A stretch of 64,000 nt of DNA from Mugil cephalus. Lineage: Eukaryota > Chordata > Actinopteri > Mugiliformes > Mugilidae. The translations under genes and the position numbers were made by a program. The notes beneath the pieces were generated by a model. It made no database searches, was not told the DNA's origin, and saw only the letters and a program-made list of their open reading frames with translations. Shown here one piece after another: positions 24,601 through 38,087 of the stretch. How positions within the stretch are numbered: the first letter of the stretch is position 1; the number at the start of each line of letters is the position of its first letter. The stretch is from assembly GCF_022458985.1 (NCBI RefSeq), contig NC_061774.1:9414616-9478615 (forward strand), read 5' to 3'.

Positions 24601-25512
24601 TTAATATCACAATGCTTCCCAAACACTATGTCAAATCAACATGAATTCAGATTTATGTTGGCTCTGAAATGTTGACACTGCCCTAAATCTTGTTCTGTAG
24701 TTAGACAACCACATGGATAAACTTGGACTAACCTAATCTATGTATCACATTCAGGCATGTATTCAGGCCGACCTGAGGTGTAACGATAAACCGAAAAACT
24801 TACTCAAAATTATATCCAAAACCGAGGAGAAAGTATTAATAGCTTTTAGGTTTTCCACTGTGATTTTCTAAGAGATTAAATTCATTCTCAGGGGTGGAAG
24901 GAGTGCTTCCAGCTCATGTACTGTCTCTTTGTTGAGGTGTGTCTGATTTATAAACTGTACAAGAAATCTTCAATAGTAGCTTGAGGAATAAAATGACCAG
25001 CACACTGACTCACAACCACGCTGTTACCATTTAAATATGTGTTACAAACAAAGCTTTGTTTAACAGGAAAGTTTATATACAGGCGAATGTTTGAAGAGGA
25101 AAACAAACCATAGTAGAGTATTTTTTTTTCTTTTAACCCAGTAGTTTATGAAAAATATTTAATTTATAATTTAGGTGAAATTGTACATTGTACATAAGAA
25201 GCACTACTCAATTATATTAACGTAAGTACTTCCAGTTTTATTTCTAATTAATGTGTTAACACTTGTCATTCTTCACATTATGTTTGCTAGAGTTGATTCT
25301 GTGTAGCTGGATCCATGAACGCCTTTGAGTTTGGAACCCTACATGTGACACTGTAAGCTAAGCCGTCATCGATCAGGAAAAGTTCGATTGGAGTGTTCTG
25401 ACATTTAAATCAAACTCACTGCCATTTAAATCACTTTACATTTCAGGGTGCACCAACTTTCTGTTTATAAACTGTATGTATTTTCGAAAGTTTTAGATTT
25501 TGTAATCTAACA

Positions 25513-25518
25513 AATAAA
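25513..25518 (+). terminator. Candidate poly(A) signal of the forkhead gene
   Basis: AATAAA about 910 bp after the stop codon. No earlier clear signal was noticed except AATAAA near 24988, which could serve a shorter form. Confidence 0.45.
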
Positions 25519-25593
25519 ATCTGTGATACAGTTCTTGTGAATTAAAGTCTGGTACTGCATCTGTTGCTTTTGTTTTTAAAGCGATGCAAGACA

Positions 25594-26003
25594 TACACTC
25601 ACTCAGTTCATTTGGTGAACATTAGTGATAATCCATTGTAATCTGAAAGTCCTGCCTCAGATCTTAGCTTTATGAGAGTCATGGCATTTGACTCTATCCT
25701 CCTCCCCTTTCCTCTAGGGTCACCGACCTTCTTGCTGTGAGGCATCATCAGCGCTAACCACTCATTTACTTGTTTAAAGTAAATGAGAGAAATATTCATC
25801 TCAGTGTTTTAATTTGGAGGCTGTGGTTTGTGGCACTGTTGAATTATACTGAGGTGTATTCACATGTTTTTATTTTCTTGACAACCTCGTTTTACTTAGT
25901 GGTCCAGGCTAAAAACTACATCCTCTGAAAGTATACTGTTGACATACCGCTTTTCTTACTCTATTTCTGCATAAGCTGAACATTATAACATTCGTGAAGC
26001 AAT
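25594..26003. mobile_element. Palindromic MITE family, copy E
   Basis: The left end TACACTCACTCAGTTCATTT is followed by unrelated or diverged filler. The core is then clear: TTTGGAGGCTGTGGTTTGTG, TTCTTGACAACC, AAACTACATCCTCTGAAA and AAGCTGAACATTATAACATT. The right terminal repeat is not visible. It sits between the forkhead and atl3 genes. Confidence 0.7.
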
Positions 26004-26296
26004 TTTTATTTATTTATTTTATTTTTATTTTTTTTAATGTTTACCTAAAGAACCGGCGATGAAAGTGTCAATGGGATTTGTTTCTTTCCGAATTGCACCA
26101 CTGGATGGCGCAACATCGGCAACCACCAAAATGAACTCCTCCATACATTTATATAATATGATTTAAAGTGAAGCTTTGTTCCTATGCTACAGACCTTGAA
26201 ATCTGTCGCGTATCATTTACATAAAGGCAAACCGTCGATCCTAGTTCACATTACCTGTACGGTAGTTCCGCATTCGTAACTGTAACAGTAACAAAA

Positions 26297-26430
26297 CTAC
26301 ATATCCCGAAGCTGCGTGGTAATGTTGGCACGACGGGGAATGAAGTTTGTAGACAGGTTGCAGGAGAAGACGAAAACCGCGCTTCAACTACAGTTCCCAT
26401 GAGGCGTTGCGCAGAGTGAAGGCGGAAGTG
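26297..26430 (+). promoter_or_regulatory. atl3: atl3 promoter with two ZNF143-type motifs and an ETS site
   Basis: ACTACATATCCCGAAGCTGC (from 26297) and ACTACAGTTCCCATGAGGCG (from 26387) both resemble the ZNF143/STAF site ACTACAA(T/C)TCCCA(G/T)(A/G)ATGC. CGGAAGTG (26423-26430) is an ETS/GABPA site. No TATA box is seen. This is the profile of a TATA-less, broadly active promoter. A non-coding exon appears to end at 26555 (CCGAAG|GTAAC), followed by a first intron to 27667. Confidence 0.65.
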
Positions 26431-27686
26431 TGTAAATTTCGTTGTTGGAAGAAAGTTCTCATGGTTGTTTTCATGCCAGTGTAGCAAAAAAGTTACGTTT
26501 CAGTTGTTTCTCGACTCGTGTGAGGTTTTGTTGAAGGCGTTTGAAGAAACCGAAGGTAACTTTTAACCTTGTAACACGAGCTAAAGCGAGGTGATGATTT
26601 ATTTAAAAGCTGTCTCTGGGTTGACGTCTTTAACGTTAGGTTTTAACAGTCGTTTGCTTTAGCAGCTACTAACGGGTACGTGTTAGTTTTTTTTGGTTAT
26701 GTTTGATTTGATGCAGCCATACAAGCTAAAAGCAACATTTATTCACCAGTGACTTAGTGGGCTACGTGTTATCTTTGTTGAGCTATTTCTCCGCATCTCC
26801 GAGATATTAGCCTGGTAATCTGCTTAGCTTAGCTCAGTAACAGTTGTTGAGATATAATCGTTTAACTAACTGAACATGCAATGTACAAACCAGTTTATGT
26901 TTATGGGAACTTGCACGGAAGATTGTACAATACGTTTCTGGAAACTGTTTTCTTCATGGCATTAAGTCAAACCATCAGATCCACTGCAGAGAAATGGCTG
27001 GCATGCTGCTCTTCAGTGCCACACCTTGGAGGTGTTGTGCTTTGGTTATTACAGACAAACTATTTTAAAAGCATGTTAAAAATCGCCTCCCCGCCTCAAT
27101 TGTTGTGGGAGAGGACAGCTTCCCCAGAAATCTGCAACAATGAATTCCTTTGAAGCAGCCGAAATGATCAGAGTATCGGAGAGTGTGCTGAACCTTAAAG
27201 CTCCAGGCGGAGCAGCATGACACCATGAGAGCTTCCCACAGTCCGCTCAACACACAGATAAATATTGTTTCTGATCAGTGTGTGTCTAACTCTTCAACAG
27301 GCACATTGTAATAATATTCACGGTGGCAACAGCTTTTAAATCTCATAGTTTAGTGAAGCTGGGAAGATGGTCAGTGTTAAGTAGTAGTTTTGCTGGAGTA
27401 GTTTTTGTCTGAGTCAAAAACAAATGTTTATGCAATTGTGTCTGCTAAAAGTGATCATCACAATTTTACTGATTAAATGTGGAGTGCTTACTAAGATTTA
27501 GAAAAATATGATGCCAGAAAATGAATATTAGATAACAATTAACAACATTTGAAGTAATTCTATGCAGGTATATATAAAGTACTCAGATATATCAATAATA
27601 AAAATGGATCCTGAAATATTCTCTAGTATTCATACCAGCCCGGTGTTTCTGTCTGTGACCTCCACAGGGACCAGTAACTCTGAAGA

Positions 27687-30600
27687 ATGGGGAGTGAACC
27701 AGGCCCAGTTCAGATCGTCACGGTGTGTAAGGAGAATCACTCCTTTGAGTTGGATACGGAGGCTTTGGCTCGGATCCTGTTGGCTCCGGAGGTCCGAGAC
27801 AAACATGTCGTGGTGCTGTCGGTGGCTGGAGCATTCAGAAAAGGGAAAAGCTTCCTGCTTGATTTCATGATACGTTACATGTACAGAAAGGTGAGCAATG
27901 GCCACTGTAACTATCAGTGATGGTTCCCAGTCATGCAGGTCGTACACCCTAAAACACATCTTAAACGAAGGCCACTGGACCTGTTGAGCTTCCCTGAAGA
28001 CATTTCATCGTCATCCAAGAGATTTCTTTTTGGGAAGTTTTTAGCAGGATCATCTGTTCTGCTCTGTTATGTCAGCTGTTCCACAATCAGTAATTATACT
28101 CTAACAGCTCATTAATGGCTACATACACCAAATCGAAAGGACAATTATGGTTGAAACTTTTAGATGTTTAGACTGTGGATTATTTTGTTTTCCCAGTGCA
28201 CTGAATTGCATAAAGTACAGTGTCACAAAAAACATTGCAAAACAACACACTGAAATAGAAACCTTTCACCCCAAAGACGAAACACATAGGCAAATGCAGA
28301 GCAGTGTAATTTATGCAGTTCAGTGAATGCAAAGGCTTGTTCACTGAAACACAAAACAACCACTGACACATGGCTCAACACAGGAGAAGAGCCAGTTCTT
28401 CAGGTCAGAACTCAGCTATCCACCTATACCTCGACCATCAAATTCTTAAAAGGTTGGAAGACGACTAAAGGAGACCATCATTGTAAAATGGAGACGGGGT
28501 TGACTGAGATATAATTTATTAACCATATACAACAGTCTTGTCCCAAATAAAATCTTAAAGGTTGCACCAGTCATTTAAAACTGAAGAAGCTACTTTGATT
28601 GATTATCAGAACTGTCTGATGCTCGAACACTGTCATGTTACAGGGAGTGCTTCAGAGCAGCTAGTTAAACCACTTCTTATGTTCCAGGTGTGATACGTAA
28701 TATGCCTGTGTCTGGGATGACAATAACCTGTATGTGTAGTCATGACACGTAAATGCCCCTCCCTGCTGTAACATGTGAACTAACTAGTTTACCAAAAAGG
28801 AGTAATTTGGAATGTGTCATTACGGCGGTTAAGGAGTGGAGCCTGTAGTCGCTGTAGGAATGCTTTGTCTTTGATTTTGTAAACCGTTAAGCTCATAGGG
28901 TCCATTCATAAATCTCATTCATTCTCACAACTCCATTACTTGATACCTCCAGGCCCTAAGCTGCCACTGCCAATGACACATTCTGAGCTAGAGAGGAGTC
29001 TGGTGAAAAGCTGAATGGGATAATGGAAAAAATGGAATAATTTAACCTCCAAAAGCTAGAAAAGGTCAAAAGACGGTGTCAGTTTGATGCAAAGAATTAC
29101 GTTTTTATTGTCCTTCTCCCCTGGATTAGTGCGGTGCAGTAAGATGGACTGAGTATGTTCTCTACTTTATACTCAGGCACTGTAAGAGCTCATCTGAAAC
29201 TGTGTTCAGGTCCTTTGTCACTGCCCAAAACTAGTAAACAAAAAATAAATAAACAAGAAGAAACTCATAATCTACAGTCTTTAAATAATAAGCTACTCAA
29301 AGAATAAAATCTTACTAAGATGCTCCACGTAGCTCAGTGCACCCACCAAACTATGAGTAGCATGCTGCCTGGCTAACATGTGATCTGTGAAATGAGTGTT
29401 GGTGTGGTGTGCTGGTGTGGTGCGTTACCAGGGCCAGGGAAAACTGCCACAACCAATAGGTCATTTTGTCATTTTGCAGGTAAACAAATAATTAACTGAC
29501 ACCATAACCATCATTTCAAAGCTCAACACTACACTTACTGTGTCTTTGTGGAGATTTATGTACAATATGGCATCTTTTTCAGTGTCTGAAGGAGTCTGAC
29601 TTTGTGTGTCTGCAGAATAATGAGAACTGGCTGGGTGAAGATGATGAGATTCTCACTGGATTTTCTTGGAGAGGAGGTTCAGAACCAGAGACGACAGGCA
29701 TCCAGATGTGGAGTGAAGTTTTTCTTGTCAAAAAGAGCGACGAAACAGAGGTGCTCACACGGTTATTTATTTGCTCGGTTTGAGCAGTACAACCACAGCA
29801 AGAAAGAAAGAAAGTGCACTGTTAATGTTAGATAAATATTCATAGATTCAAGACATTTATGTTTCTTATTTCATTTCTGTTTCTGTTCACCTTTTATTAA
29901 CCTTTTCAACACTGAAACACACATCCAATTACTTTGAATTATCCTGATTTGAATAAATCATTGGATACGCTTAATGTTTCTCAGCAGAGAAAAAGTCACA
30001 CTGGTGCTTCCCAACTTTTGTAGATGAATGTTTTCTTTCTGTGTTCTACATTAATTTTTTTTCATCTGACTTGCATATTTGACTTTTCTGCTACAAATGA
30101 GGATAAAAGCTGCATTAATGAATATAATGAATAGAGGGTAGGTCAGATGAATCACTACATAAAAGGTCATGACACACGTTTGACGTGTCAGGCTGTTGTT
30201 TTTGTGTCCCTCACTGTTGACCCTAGTCAGACTGCTGTCTGCAGCTAGTCTGGTCAGAGAGATTGCTCCGATTGGTTGTTTAGCTTAGTGAACCAGTGGA
30301 GGAATAAAGAAACAGAAGTTTGAATGAAGTTTAAAGGGCACACAGAAGGCTCCTCTTGTCCCCTGAACATTCAAATAAACAAGTACTTACACAGAACATG
30401 ATCAACTACAGTTATTAAAGTGTAGAGCAACTCCTTTGAAACATTTCATTGTTTGTGCTAGCTGTATTCTCTTTACAGGCAACATGAAGTGGCGTCACCT
30501 TAGTTAAGAGGCAGTCAGCTGTTATTCCCCCATATCCTGTACCTGTATTCACACACATCACGTCACTGTCTTGTCTCTCTGCTGCGGTAGGTGGCCGTGG

Positions 30601-33600
30601 TGTTGATGGACACTCAGGGAGCGTTTGATGATCAGTCCACCGTGAAGGACTGTGCCACCATCTTTGCCCTCAGCACCATGACCAGCTCAATACAGGTGAC
30701 TGGTCTCCTCTGGTTATCACAGTATCATAATATGTTCTGGATATTCTAGTAAAGTGCACTTACACGGCTTCTCTTGTAGATCTACAACCTCTCGCAGAAC
30801 ATTCAGGAGGACGATCTCCAGCAGCTACAGGTCTGTTAGATTATTAGACAGATTATTTATATTTCACAGAGCTGATATCTGCAGTGTTCATTTACATAAT
30901 GAATAAAAATAGTAGAACAATATATAGAACGAGTAGGTGTCCAGGTTTAAGTGGCGAGGATGTGAAATAATCCTGTGATTTCACTGCTTGCCTCCTCCTC
31001 ACAGCTGTTCACAGAGTACGGTCGTCTTGCCATGGACGAGATCTTTCAGAAGCCTTTTCAGGTAAGATGTTTAAGTTGATGTTGCTGATTATTTAAAATT
31101 TCTGGTCATTAAATAAAATTTCTTATTTTTACTTTTACTTAAACACACTTCTCCTCTTCCTACAGTCTTTGATGTTTCTAATCAGGGACTGGAGCTTTCC
31201 CTACGAATACACCTACGGGTTTAAAGGTGGCAATGAGTTCCTGGATAAACGGTTACAGGTATGCGTTGATTGTCGAGTATTTTGAATGCGCCTTCATAAG
31301 GTACAGATAGTAAAGTCATGTGTGGCAGATCTTGAACACTGAGTTCGTTCTGCTTCTTAAGGTTAAGGAGGCCCAACATGAGGAGCTGCAGACGGTGAGG
31401 GAGCACATCCATTCATGCTTCACCCAGATTTCCTGCTTCTTGTTACCTCACCCTGGGTTGAAGGTTGCCACCAGCCCTGCTTTTCGGGGACAACTCCGTG
31501 GTAAGATACGTGATATGTTACTTTGTTTGAAGGGGAGTTTTCGGCAGAATGCCTGAGCTTAAAGACGTTTTATTTTGTCAGATGTGGCCCCAGAGTTCAC
31601 AGAGCAGCTGCGGAATCTGATTCCCAAACTGTTGCACCCCGATCGTCTGGCTGAGAAAGAAATAAATGGGAACAAAGTCACCTGCAGGGGCCTGCTTGAG
31701 TTCTTCAAGGTAACGTGTTCACCTGAGCTGCTCCTATGATGAATATGACTCGATTCGTTACACCCAGTGTTGTCATTTTTGTGTCAACAGGCTTACATCA
31801 AGATTTATCAGGGAGAAGACTTACCACAACCAAAGACAATGCTCATGGTATGTTCAGGAATAACGTGTTTATTAATAAGGTTGATTAAGGCAAATGGAGG
31901 GTTGGTTTGGATCCAGTGCCTGAGCTCAAACCACATTTTGTCAGACAAATAACTGTCTCCCTGCTGAATTCATTCACATTTCAACTTCTTTGCAAGAACT
32001 TATTACGTCAGGGGCTGGGATCAACAAGACAGAGTAAATCTTTATGACCCTGAGCTAGTGCACAGTCTAGTCTGTCTAATCAAAAGAAGAAAAAAACAAG
32101 TGTGTAATCAAATAATAAACTAGAAGAAATGTTCAAGTATGAAACCGGTGCTCAAATAGGCAATAGGGAAGAAATCCCCTCGGCCTCACCTTTAGTTTGG
32201 AATATTAGGAATAAGCAACATTGTAGATACAAAGCACAATCAAACCTTGAACAGAAATCATAAAGTAAGGGGTATTTTGAAGAACAAGGTCAGTCTCAAA
32301 ACCTTGCCATGTTTTTCTCAACGTTAGACACAGACCATAGTCTGCAAACTATCCTCCAATATTATTGTTATTGTGGAAAATATTTGCAAGTTGAATCAAT
32401 GTTATCAATGACCTGGTTTCTATTGATGAAGATGGATATAAGATGTGGCATCAAGCGGGTCAGTGGTAATTTTGTTTTTTGTTATGTTTAACTTGTATCT
32501 TTTCAGGCTACAGCGGAGGCCAATAACCTGGCAGCTGTGGCAACAGCCAAAGATCAGTATTACAAGAACATGGAGAAGGTGAGCTCATGTGAAGTAACCA
32601 CACCTCTGTGTACAGTGTGGGAATGGTGATTAAGAGTGAATTTATTGCCATTGATGTAGAGTATAAAGACTTATTAATTGATAAGTAAAGAAGAACCATT
32701 TAAACAAAGCCAGTGTAAGACGCAAGCATTGCTCACGCACATCTGGACTGCTTTGTCTCTTTTCTCCAGATGTGCGGTGGAGACCTGCCCTACGTGTCTC
32801 CCGACTCTCTGGAGGAGAAGCATCAGTTTTTCTTCCGGGAGTCTCTCCACGCCTTTTCATCCACCAAGAAGATGGGCGGACAAGAGTTTTGTGACCGTTA
32901 CCAAACACAGCTGGAAAAGGAGCTGGAGGAGATGTGGCAGGCTTTCAGCAAGCACAATGAGGTAGGAGCAGTTTGTTTCATTTCCTTTTATTTTTGCATT
33001 AAACATAAAAGGTAAAACCTTAGAACTGTGAAGTTCCTGATCTTGAATTTTTTTTTTTTTTGGTGAAAGTCAAAAAACCTCTTCAGTGCCTTCCGGACTC
33101 CAGCCGTGCTGTTCGTCCTGGTGTGTCTCCTCTACGTGCTGTCCGGTGTCTTGCTCTTCGTTGGCCTGTCGACCTTCGCCTTGGTGTGTGACTGCACTCT
33201 GGGCGTGGTCATGATGTCCATGCTGACATGGGCCTTCATCCGCTACTCCGGTCGCTATCGGACTGTGGGAGGAGCCATCGACCAGGCGGCAGGTGTCGTC
33301 TTGGAGCAGGTGAGAATAAAAGGGCCGGAGGTCAGTTTGTGTTTCACAGCTTTCAGTTTCAAGACAGGGACGCAAAAGAACAGTATCAAAGAAGCGCCGG
33401 TATCGAAGGCCGAATGTGACGTCGCCTCAGTTTGCATGTCAACAAAATTTGCATTTGCATTGCAAACACTGCAACCAACCACCAGCTGGTACACACTGCA
33501 CTTGTGCTGCTGCATGAGAAAAATATCTCCAGGAATCTCCAGCTTTGTACAGAGCTCGCCTCTCCTGAATATCGTCCATCAGATGGTCCAACACCAGAAA

Positions 33601-35016
33601 ACAACCAGTAATAGGCTTTGTGTATCTCCAACATTTATTTCACTGTAATGTCCTGGTTGAAGCCACTAGAGGGAGCAATTGCATGAAAAGACCATAGACT
33701 GTACAAATACCAAGAATGACAGGAGAGAAAAAAATAACAGCGCTCATAGAAGTGCTCAGACAACACAGCTGAATATTGAGTAACTTACCACTTTACATTA
33801 TTGCTTAAAAAGATTATATTTGAGTGCTCTTTTTTTCTTATCATTAATCACTAAACAACTTAATGGTTAAGTCTTTGTGTCTACAAAATGTAGCAGACAT
33901 TTGGATGACCCTGCTTCTAGGAGTTGCCTTCTTTCTGTATCGTTCCCTTGACTCGCTGTATGGGAGTGTGTGGTCATAAACAAGGGCAAAGTTTACTAAT
34001 GAGCTAAGGAGTCATATCCTCCGTCATATCTGACCATTTGACGGTAAAGCAGTTGGTGTGGTGAGGGAAAAAAGTGGGTGTGGTGTGCTTAAAATGTCAG
34101 GTTCACTGTGGATGTCTGTGTAACTGATTGTCTGTAGTTGTTTAATAAGGTCTTTGGAAAATCTCTCAAAGAAAGAACAGATAACACACATATTTTATTT
34201 TCTTATGAAGTTGTTACACAATTTCATAATTAACATTTATTTACTGACCCCTGGAGAATTCTAGCTAATGTTTTTTTTTGTTTTTTTTTTTTACTGCAGC
34301 ATCTGTAACATCTGTAGTTGTTTCACATGGCCACACTTAAAGATGGTTATCATTAAGAGTGACATTGTTCAGACTGTGAACTGGTGTCTCAGGAGTTTCT
34401 GACAATAACTTCTGTAGGACTACACCGGATACTGTACTTGTTTGATGTGAGACAACATTCACAAGCTCTTTGCTAAGTGTTTGTGTGCTTTTTGGTGCTG
34501 GATAGGCCAAAGTGGGTTTATCAGTTTGTTTCCTGAAAACGGTTTGACTGTTGCTCCTTGAAACAGAGCTGATAAGAGCAGTGACACTGAACAAAGCAGT
34601 AAAAATGGGTGTCATAAAACATAGCCCCAATAGAGGCAAAAAATGGCAAATATCAATGTCTGGTGATAAATTATTTGTGGTTTTTTGCAACTTCAACTTA
34701 GACAGAAAATGAAACTAGCAGTGAAAAGCCCTCGGAGTTTACTCTCCAGTTCACTTCTCTCACACGAAACCAGAAGTGGTTCGAACAGATCAACCGCACT
34801 CTTTCTGGCAGAGTCACAGATGTGATGGATATGGTTAAGAGGTTTCAGCGAATAAACCACAACAAAGTAATACTGAAGTCAGCGGATGTCGTAAGCAGCT
34901 CTTCAAATCAGCACAGTCTGATGAACTGTCTCCCCCGTTTTCTCTGTTTTCAGGCCACTGTGGTGTTGAACAAGTCGAGAGGGACGAGCGCCGGGGACCA
35001 GAAGAAATCCAGTTAG
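27687..35016 (+). CDS. atl3: Atlastin-3, ER membrane-fusion GTPase
   Basis: Fourteen coding exons: 27687-27890, 29616-29750, 30591-30695, 30780-30830, 31005-31061, 31166-31258, 31362-31500, 31582-31709, 31791-31847, 32507-32578, 32770-32961, 33070-33309, 34702-34866 and 34954-35016, total 566 aa. Atlastins are dynamin-like GTPases that fuse ER tubules. Seen: the P-loop GAFRKGKS with the arginine-finger context (about residues 52-60), DTQGAFD (G3), LIRDW (G4 Arg-Asp), and the middle-domain block [15 protein letters not shown]. Two hydrophobic hairpins (about 417-465) follow [12 protein letters not shown], and then IRYSGRYR. Compared with human ATL3 (541 aa) the tail is longer. The last exon ([10 protein letters not shown]...DQKKSS) resembles the human ATL3 end, which favours ATL3, but the 55-residue exon before it has no clear human match. 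The donor after exon 2 (GTGCTC) is weak. Confidence 0.92.
33650..33705. repeat. Short fish-type interspersed repeat fragment
   Basis: TGAAGCCACTAGAGGGAGCA followed by GACCATAGACTGTACAAAT resembles a repeat tail seen widely in fish genomes. It lies in the last large atl3 intron. Family not identified. Confidence 0.35.
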
Positions 35017-35811
35017 AAGACCTCTGAACCGTCTTTATCTCGATGCACACAGCACAAGCATAAAGCACTAAAAGCCTTATCACGCTACCCATTGGAGCAA
35101 ACTTGCAGATCAACCACATTGGCACAGGGTAACAATATTCACCAGCAACTCTATTTATGCACATTATTATGACTCTAGGCTTAAATGAAAGTGACCGAAT
35201 TCTCCGAGGCAGTTACTTAAACCATCTCTGTCCCTCCTGTTGATACTTAAATTGACACTGCCATCAATGTACAAGTTTACAATTGGTCTTAACAGACGAG
35301 TCAATGTTTACTTTTAAAGAAACACATTTATTTTCTGTTTCTGCTGCATCTTCTGTACACTGATCAGATGAGGGGGGAGTCTAATTTCAGTGATTACCTT
35401 TTAAAAATGCTAGCTTTAAAGCCTCTCTACATATCTCTGTGCGGCTATATTTTTCTATCTTATTAGCCTTTAAACATTCCATTCAGTTCGTAGATTTGCT
35501 TTATATTTGATATAAACTCGCATTTCCAGGAGGGTGAACGTCACTACTTTGAGTGGAAGAAGACAAATAAACGCACTTTGTACTTATCTATCGCTTTTAA
35601 ATGCTAAAACTCATTTGTTTCAAGGGCTTTTCTGTTTATTCCGACATGGAAGTATGTTACACTTTGTAGTTATAACAGGATGCAAGAAAAACTATGTTAA
35701 TGGAACGTATATAGAAGCTTCAAGCTCCGAAGGAAAATAGTTGAGGGAGTTGAACACTCAGTATAATCTACCAAAGAGTTTTGGCCAAAGAGCTTTAAAT
35801 ACTGTAACATT

Positions 35812-36190
35812 GTACTCCTATCAGCCACAACATGAAAACCACTGACACGTATGCTGGGAAACCTTTGGTCCTGGCCTACCGAGGCGTAGACGTTGCAGAC
35901 TACGTAACCCTACTCCATAGCAGCGACAGTCGGTAGCAGCCGTCCTCCGTGGGATAATCCTGGCCCACACAAATTCTGAGGAACAGCTCAAAAAACGTAG
36001 AAAATCCATAGATCCTAAACTGGTGGAGTATCTAGTTGTGGGTGCACTGGTACAAGCCTGTTCCACAGGACTCAAGGCTTCCACTATCTATGTCCTGGAG
36101 GCAGACTCAGAAGATCTGTGTCCTGATGAGCCCAAACTGAACGGACACCAACAAGGCAGATGGTTTTAATGTTGCGGCTGATCGGTGTAC
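35812..36190. mobile_element. Non-autonomous Tc1-like element
   Basis: The left end CCTATCAGCCACAACATGAA AACCACTGAC and the right end TTTTAATGTTGCGGCTGATC GGTGTAC are inverted. The roughly 340-bp interior contains GGGAAACCTTTGGTCCTGGC, a fragment like the transposase-coding part of Tc1-like elements, but no intact frame. It lies just past atl3. Confidence 0.75.
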
Positions 36191-38080
36191 ATTTACTCCT
36201 ATCACTTTAAATATCAGTGAAAATAAGCTGACATAGGTGAAACGAGACTTTTACTCCCTAAAAAAAAACAATTAAAGATCTCAGTCATGGCAGTGAGACA
36301 TAATGCTATTACATCCATGCATGGAACAAATGACCAAACAGATCAAATACAGAAGAAACACCTGCACAGACTATGAACAAACTTAGTTCATCTTTGTCCT
36401 CATGTCCTGGGCCCATAGTGCTCATAAGGTAACGCTGTTGGTTCACATTTGAGTTCTGACTGCCGGTCAAACGGATATTTCTTTAAAAAGGTGATCTTGA
36501 CTAAACTGTGCGAGGAAAATCTTATATTTGCATATTATAAACTGTCTCTTTTTGATAATCATCATGTATCTACATGCAGCTTGAAACCAATGCGCGCTTG
36601 GCTCAGAGTGCTTTAAATGACTCGCAGTTATGGTTGTATAACCCCTAATGAGACCCCATTACAGAACAGCAACAATAATACATTTGGGCTGACTTGATTC
36701 ATATGTCCTTATTTACGTTCAGCAATTTAACCAATCAGGACGTATTAGTATAAGTCATTAATCAAACCGAGAATTAAAAAGAAGGACTCCACAGTTGATT
36801 TATTGAGTTTTAGTTTTTCTTTGTGGAGCCACTTAGAATAAATGGTGGATTTAAGGACTGTGATTATTTGCAATTTTGTCCTACATCCCAGAATACGATG
36901 AAATGCAGAATAATTTTGTCGTAGCCATGAAAGCCGTGTGTTTCTATGGCCTGAGAGCAGACGTAGGATCCTGGTTTCTGTAATGAAGCAGCATAGTGCA
37001 CTTATACAACTAATCATATAATTTCTTACACAGATTGGCGAACCAAAGCACTGAATTAATATGGCTTTATTCTGACAATGATGTCATTATATTGTACGTA
37101 CAAGTCATAAGAATACAGGCTTAAAAGACATGTGGAGGATCCGTGATTGCTGATTTCTTTCCAAGAGTGAAGGAAAGACGTTATACAAGCAGTCACTGTT
37201 GCACGCCCCCTCCTCTTTGGTGCTTATTCTGCACAGCTCGTTCCAAAAGTTCATAAATGCATGCATTATTGTAATAACAGCTAATGTAATCATCTCTTGC
37301 AGGGACATGGTGGCCTTGACTTGAGAAAATGCTGTTTTATAAAGAATAAACAGAGTTTGAAACAGTTAATGTGTCTTTGTTTTTATTTTTTATTTTTTTA
37401 TTTCCACTTTTTCTGTGTAGCAAAGCATCAATAAAAACCTGTAATATTATGTTTGGTTTCACTCATTTATACAAAAATATTACAAGATTTTCATTTGCTG
37501 TAGTTGTGCAGCCATTAAATTATCTGTTAAAAGGTAGATTAATTAGGTTAGATTATTATCAGAATAGATTAACAAAATGAAAAACAAAATGCAGTTTAGC
37601 GTTGCACCAGATAGTGCGTGCTGCATAGATCTTATATATATATATATATCTATATATATAATATGGGTATTGTTTTATATTATCTATTGTCTATCATTCT
37701 ATCTAAATATTCAATTGCCCGATGGAAGCTGGGATGGGCTCAAACCCCCCATGATACTCTGGGGGATTACTGGTAATGAATAGATGAATGGATGAATGAA
37801 TACACCATAGTACAAAGGGAAATGCAAGTATGTCTAGTCTTACAACAAAATACAGTAGTACTGTAACATGTAGGCTGCAGTATAATGTAGCTGTCTAGTA
37901 ATCTGCTGTTTTCATTATAAATCGATTATAATGCAATAATTAATACAACATCCATAATGAGTAGTAACAATTGTTTGTGTAATATTTGGAAAATAAACCA
38001 ACATGTACTCAATACAGAATAAGCAGGTGGGATGAATAAAGAATATTTATTTTATCACCACAACGTCTTTTACTAAAGTG
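36191..38080. other. Intergenic DNA between atl3 and cfl1
   Basis: AT-rich; no exon recognised. AATAAA signals at about 35566 and 37347 could end atl3 transcripts. An (AT)n-type microsatellite spans about 37632-37661. Confidence 0.45.
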
Positions 38081-38087
38081 GAAAAAT

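Noticed and set aside
30110-30380. Possible DNA-transposon fragment in an atl3 intron
   Set aside because: GACGTGTCAGGCTG and a GATTGGTTGTTTAGC block recall fish MITEs, but no inverted ends could be found.
34337-34696. 119-codon minus-strand open frame in an atl3 intron
   Set aside because: Has a hydrophobic patch but lies in intronic DNA next to poly-T tracts, with no homology recognised.
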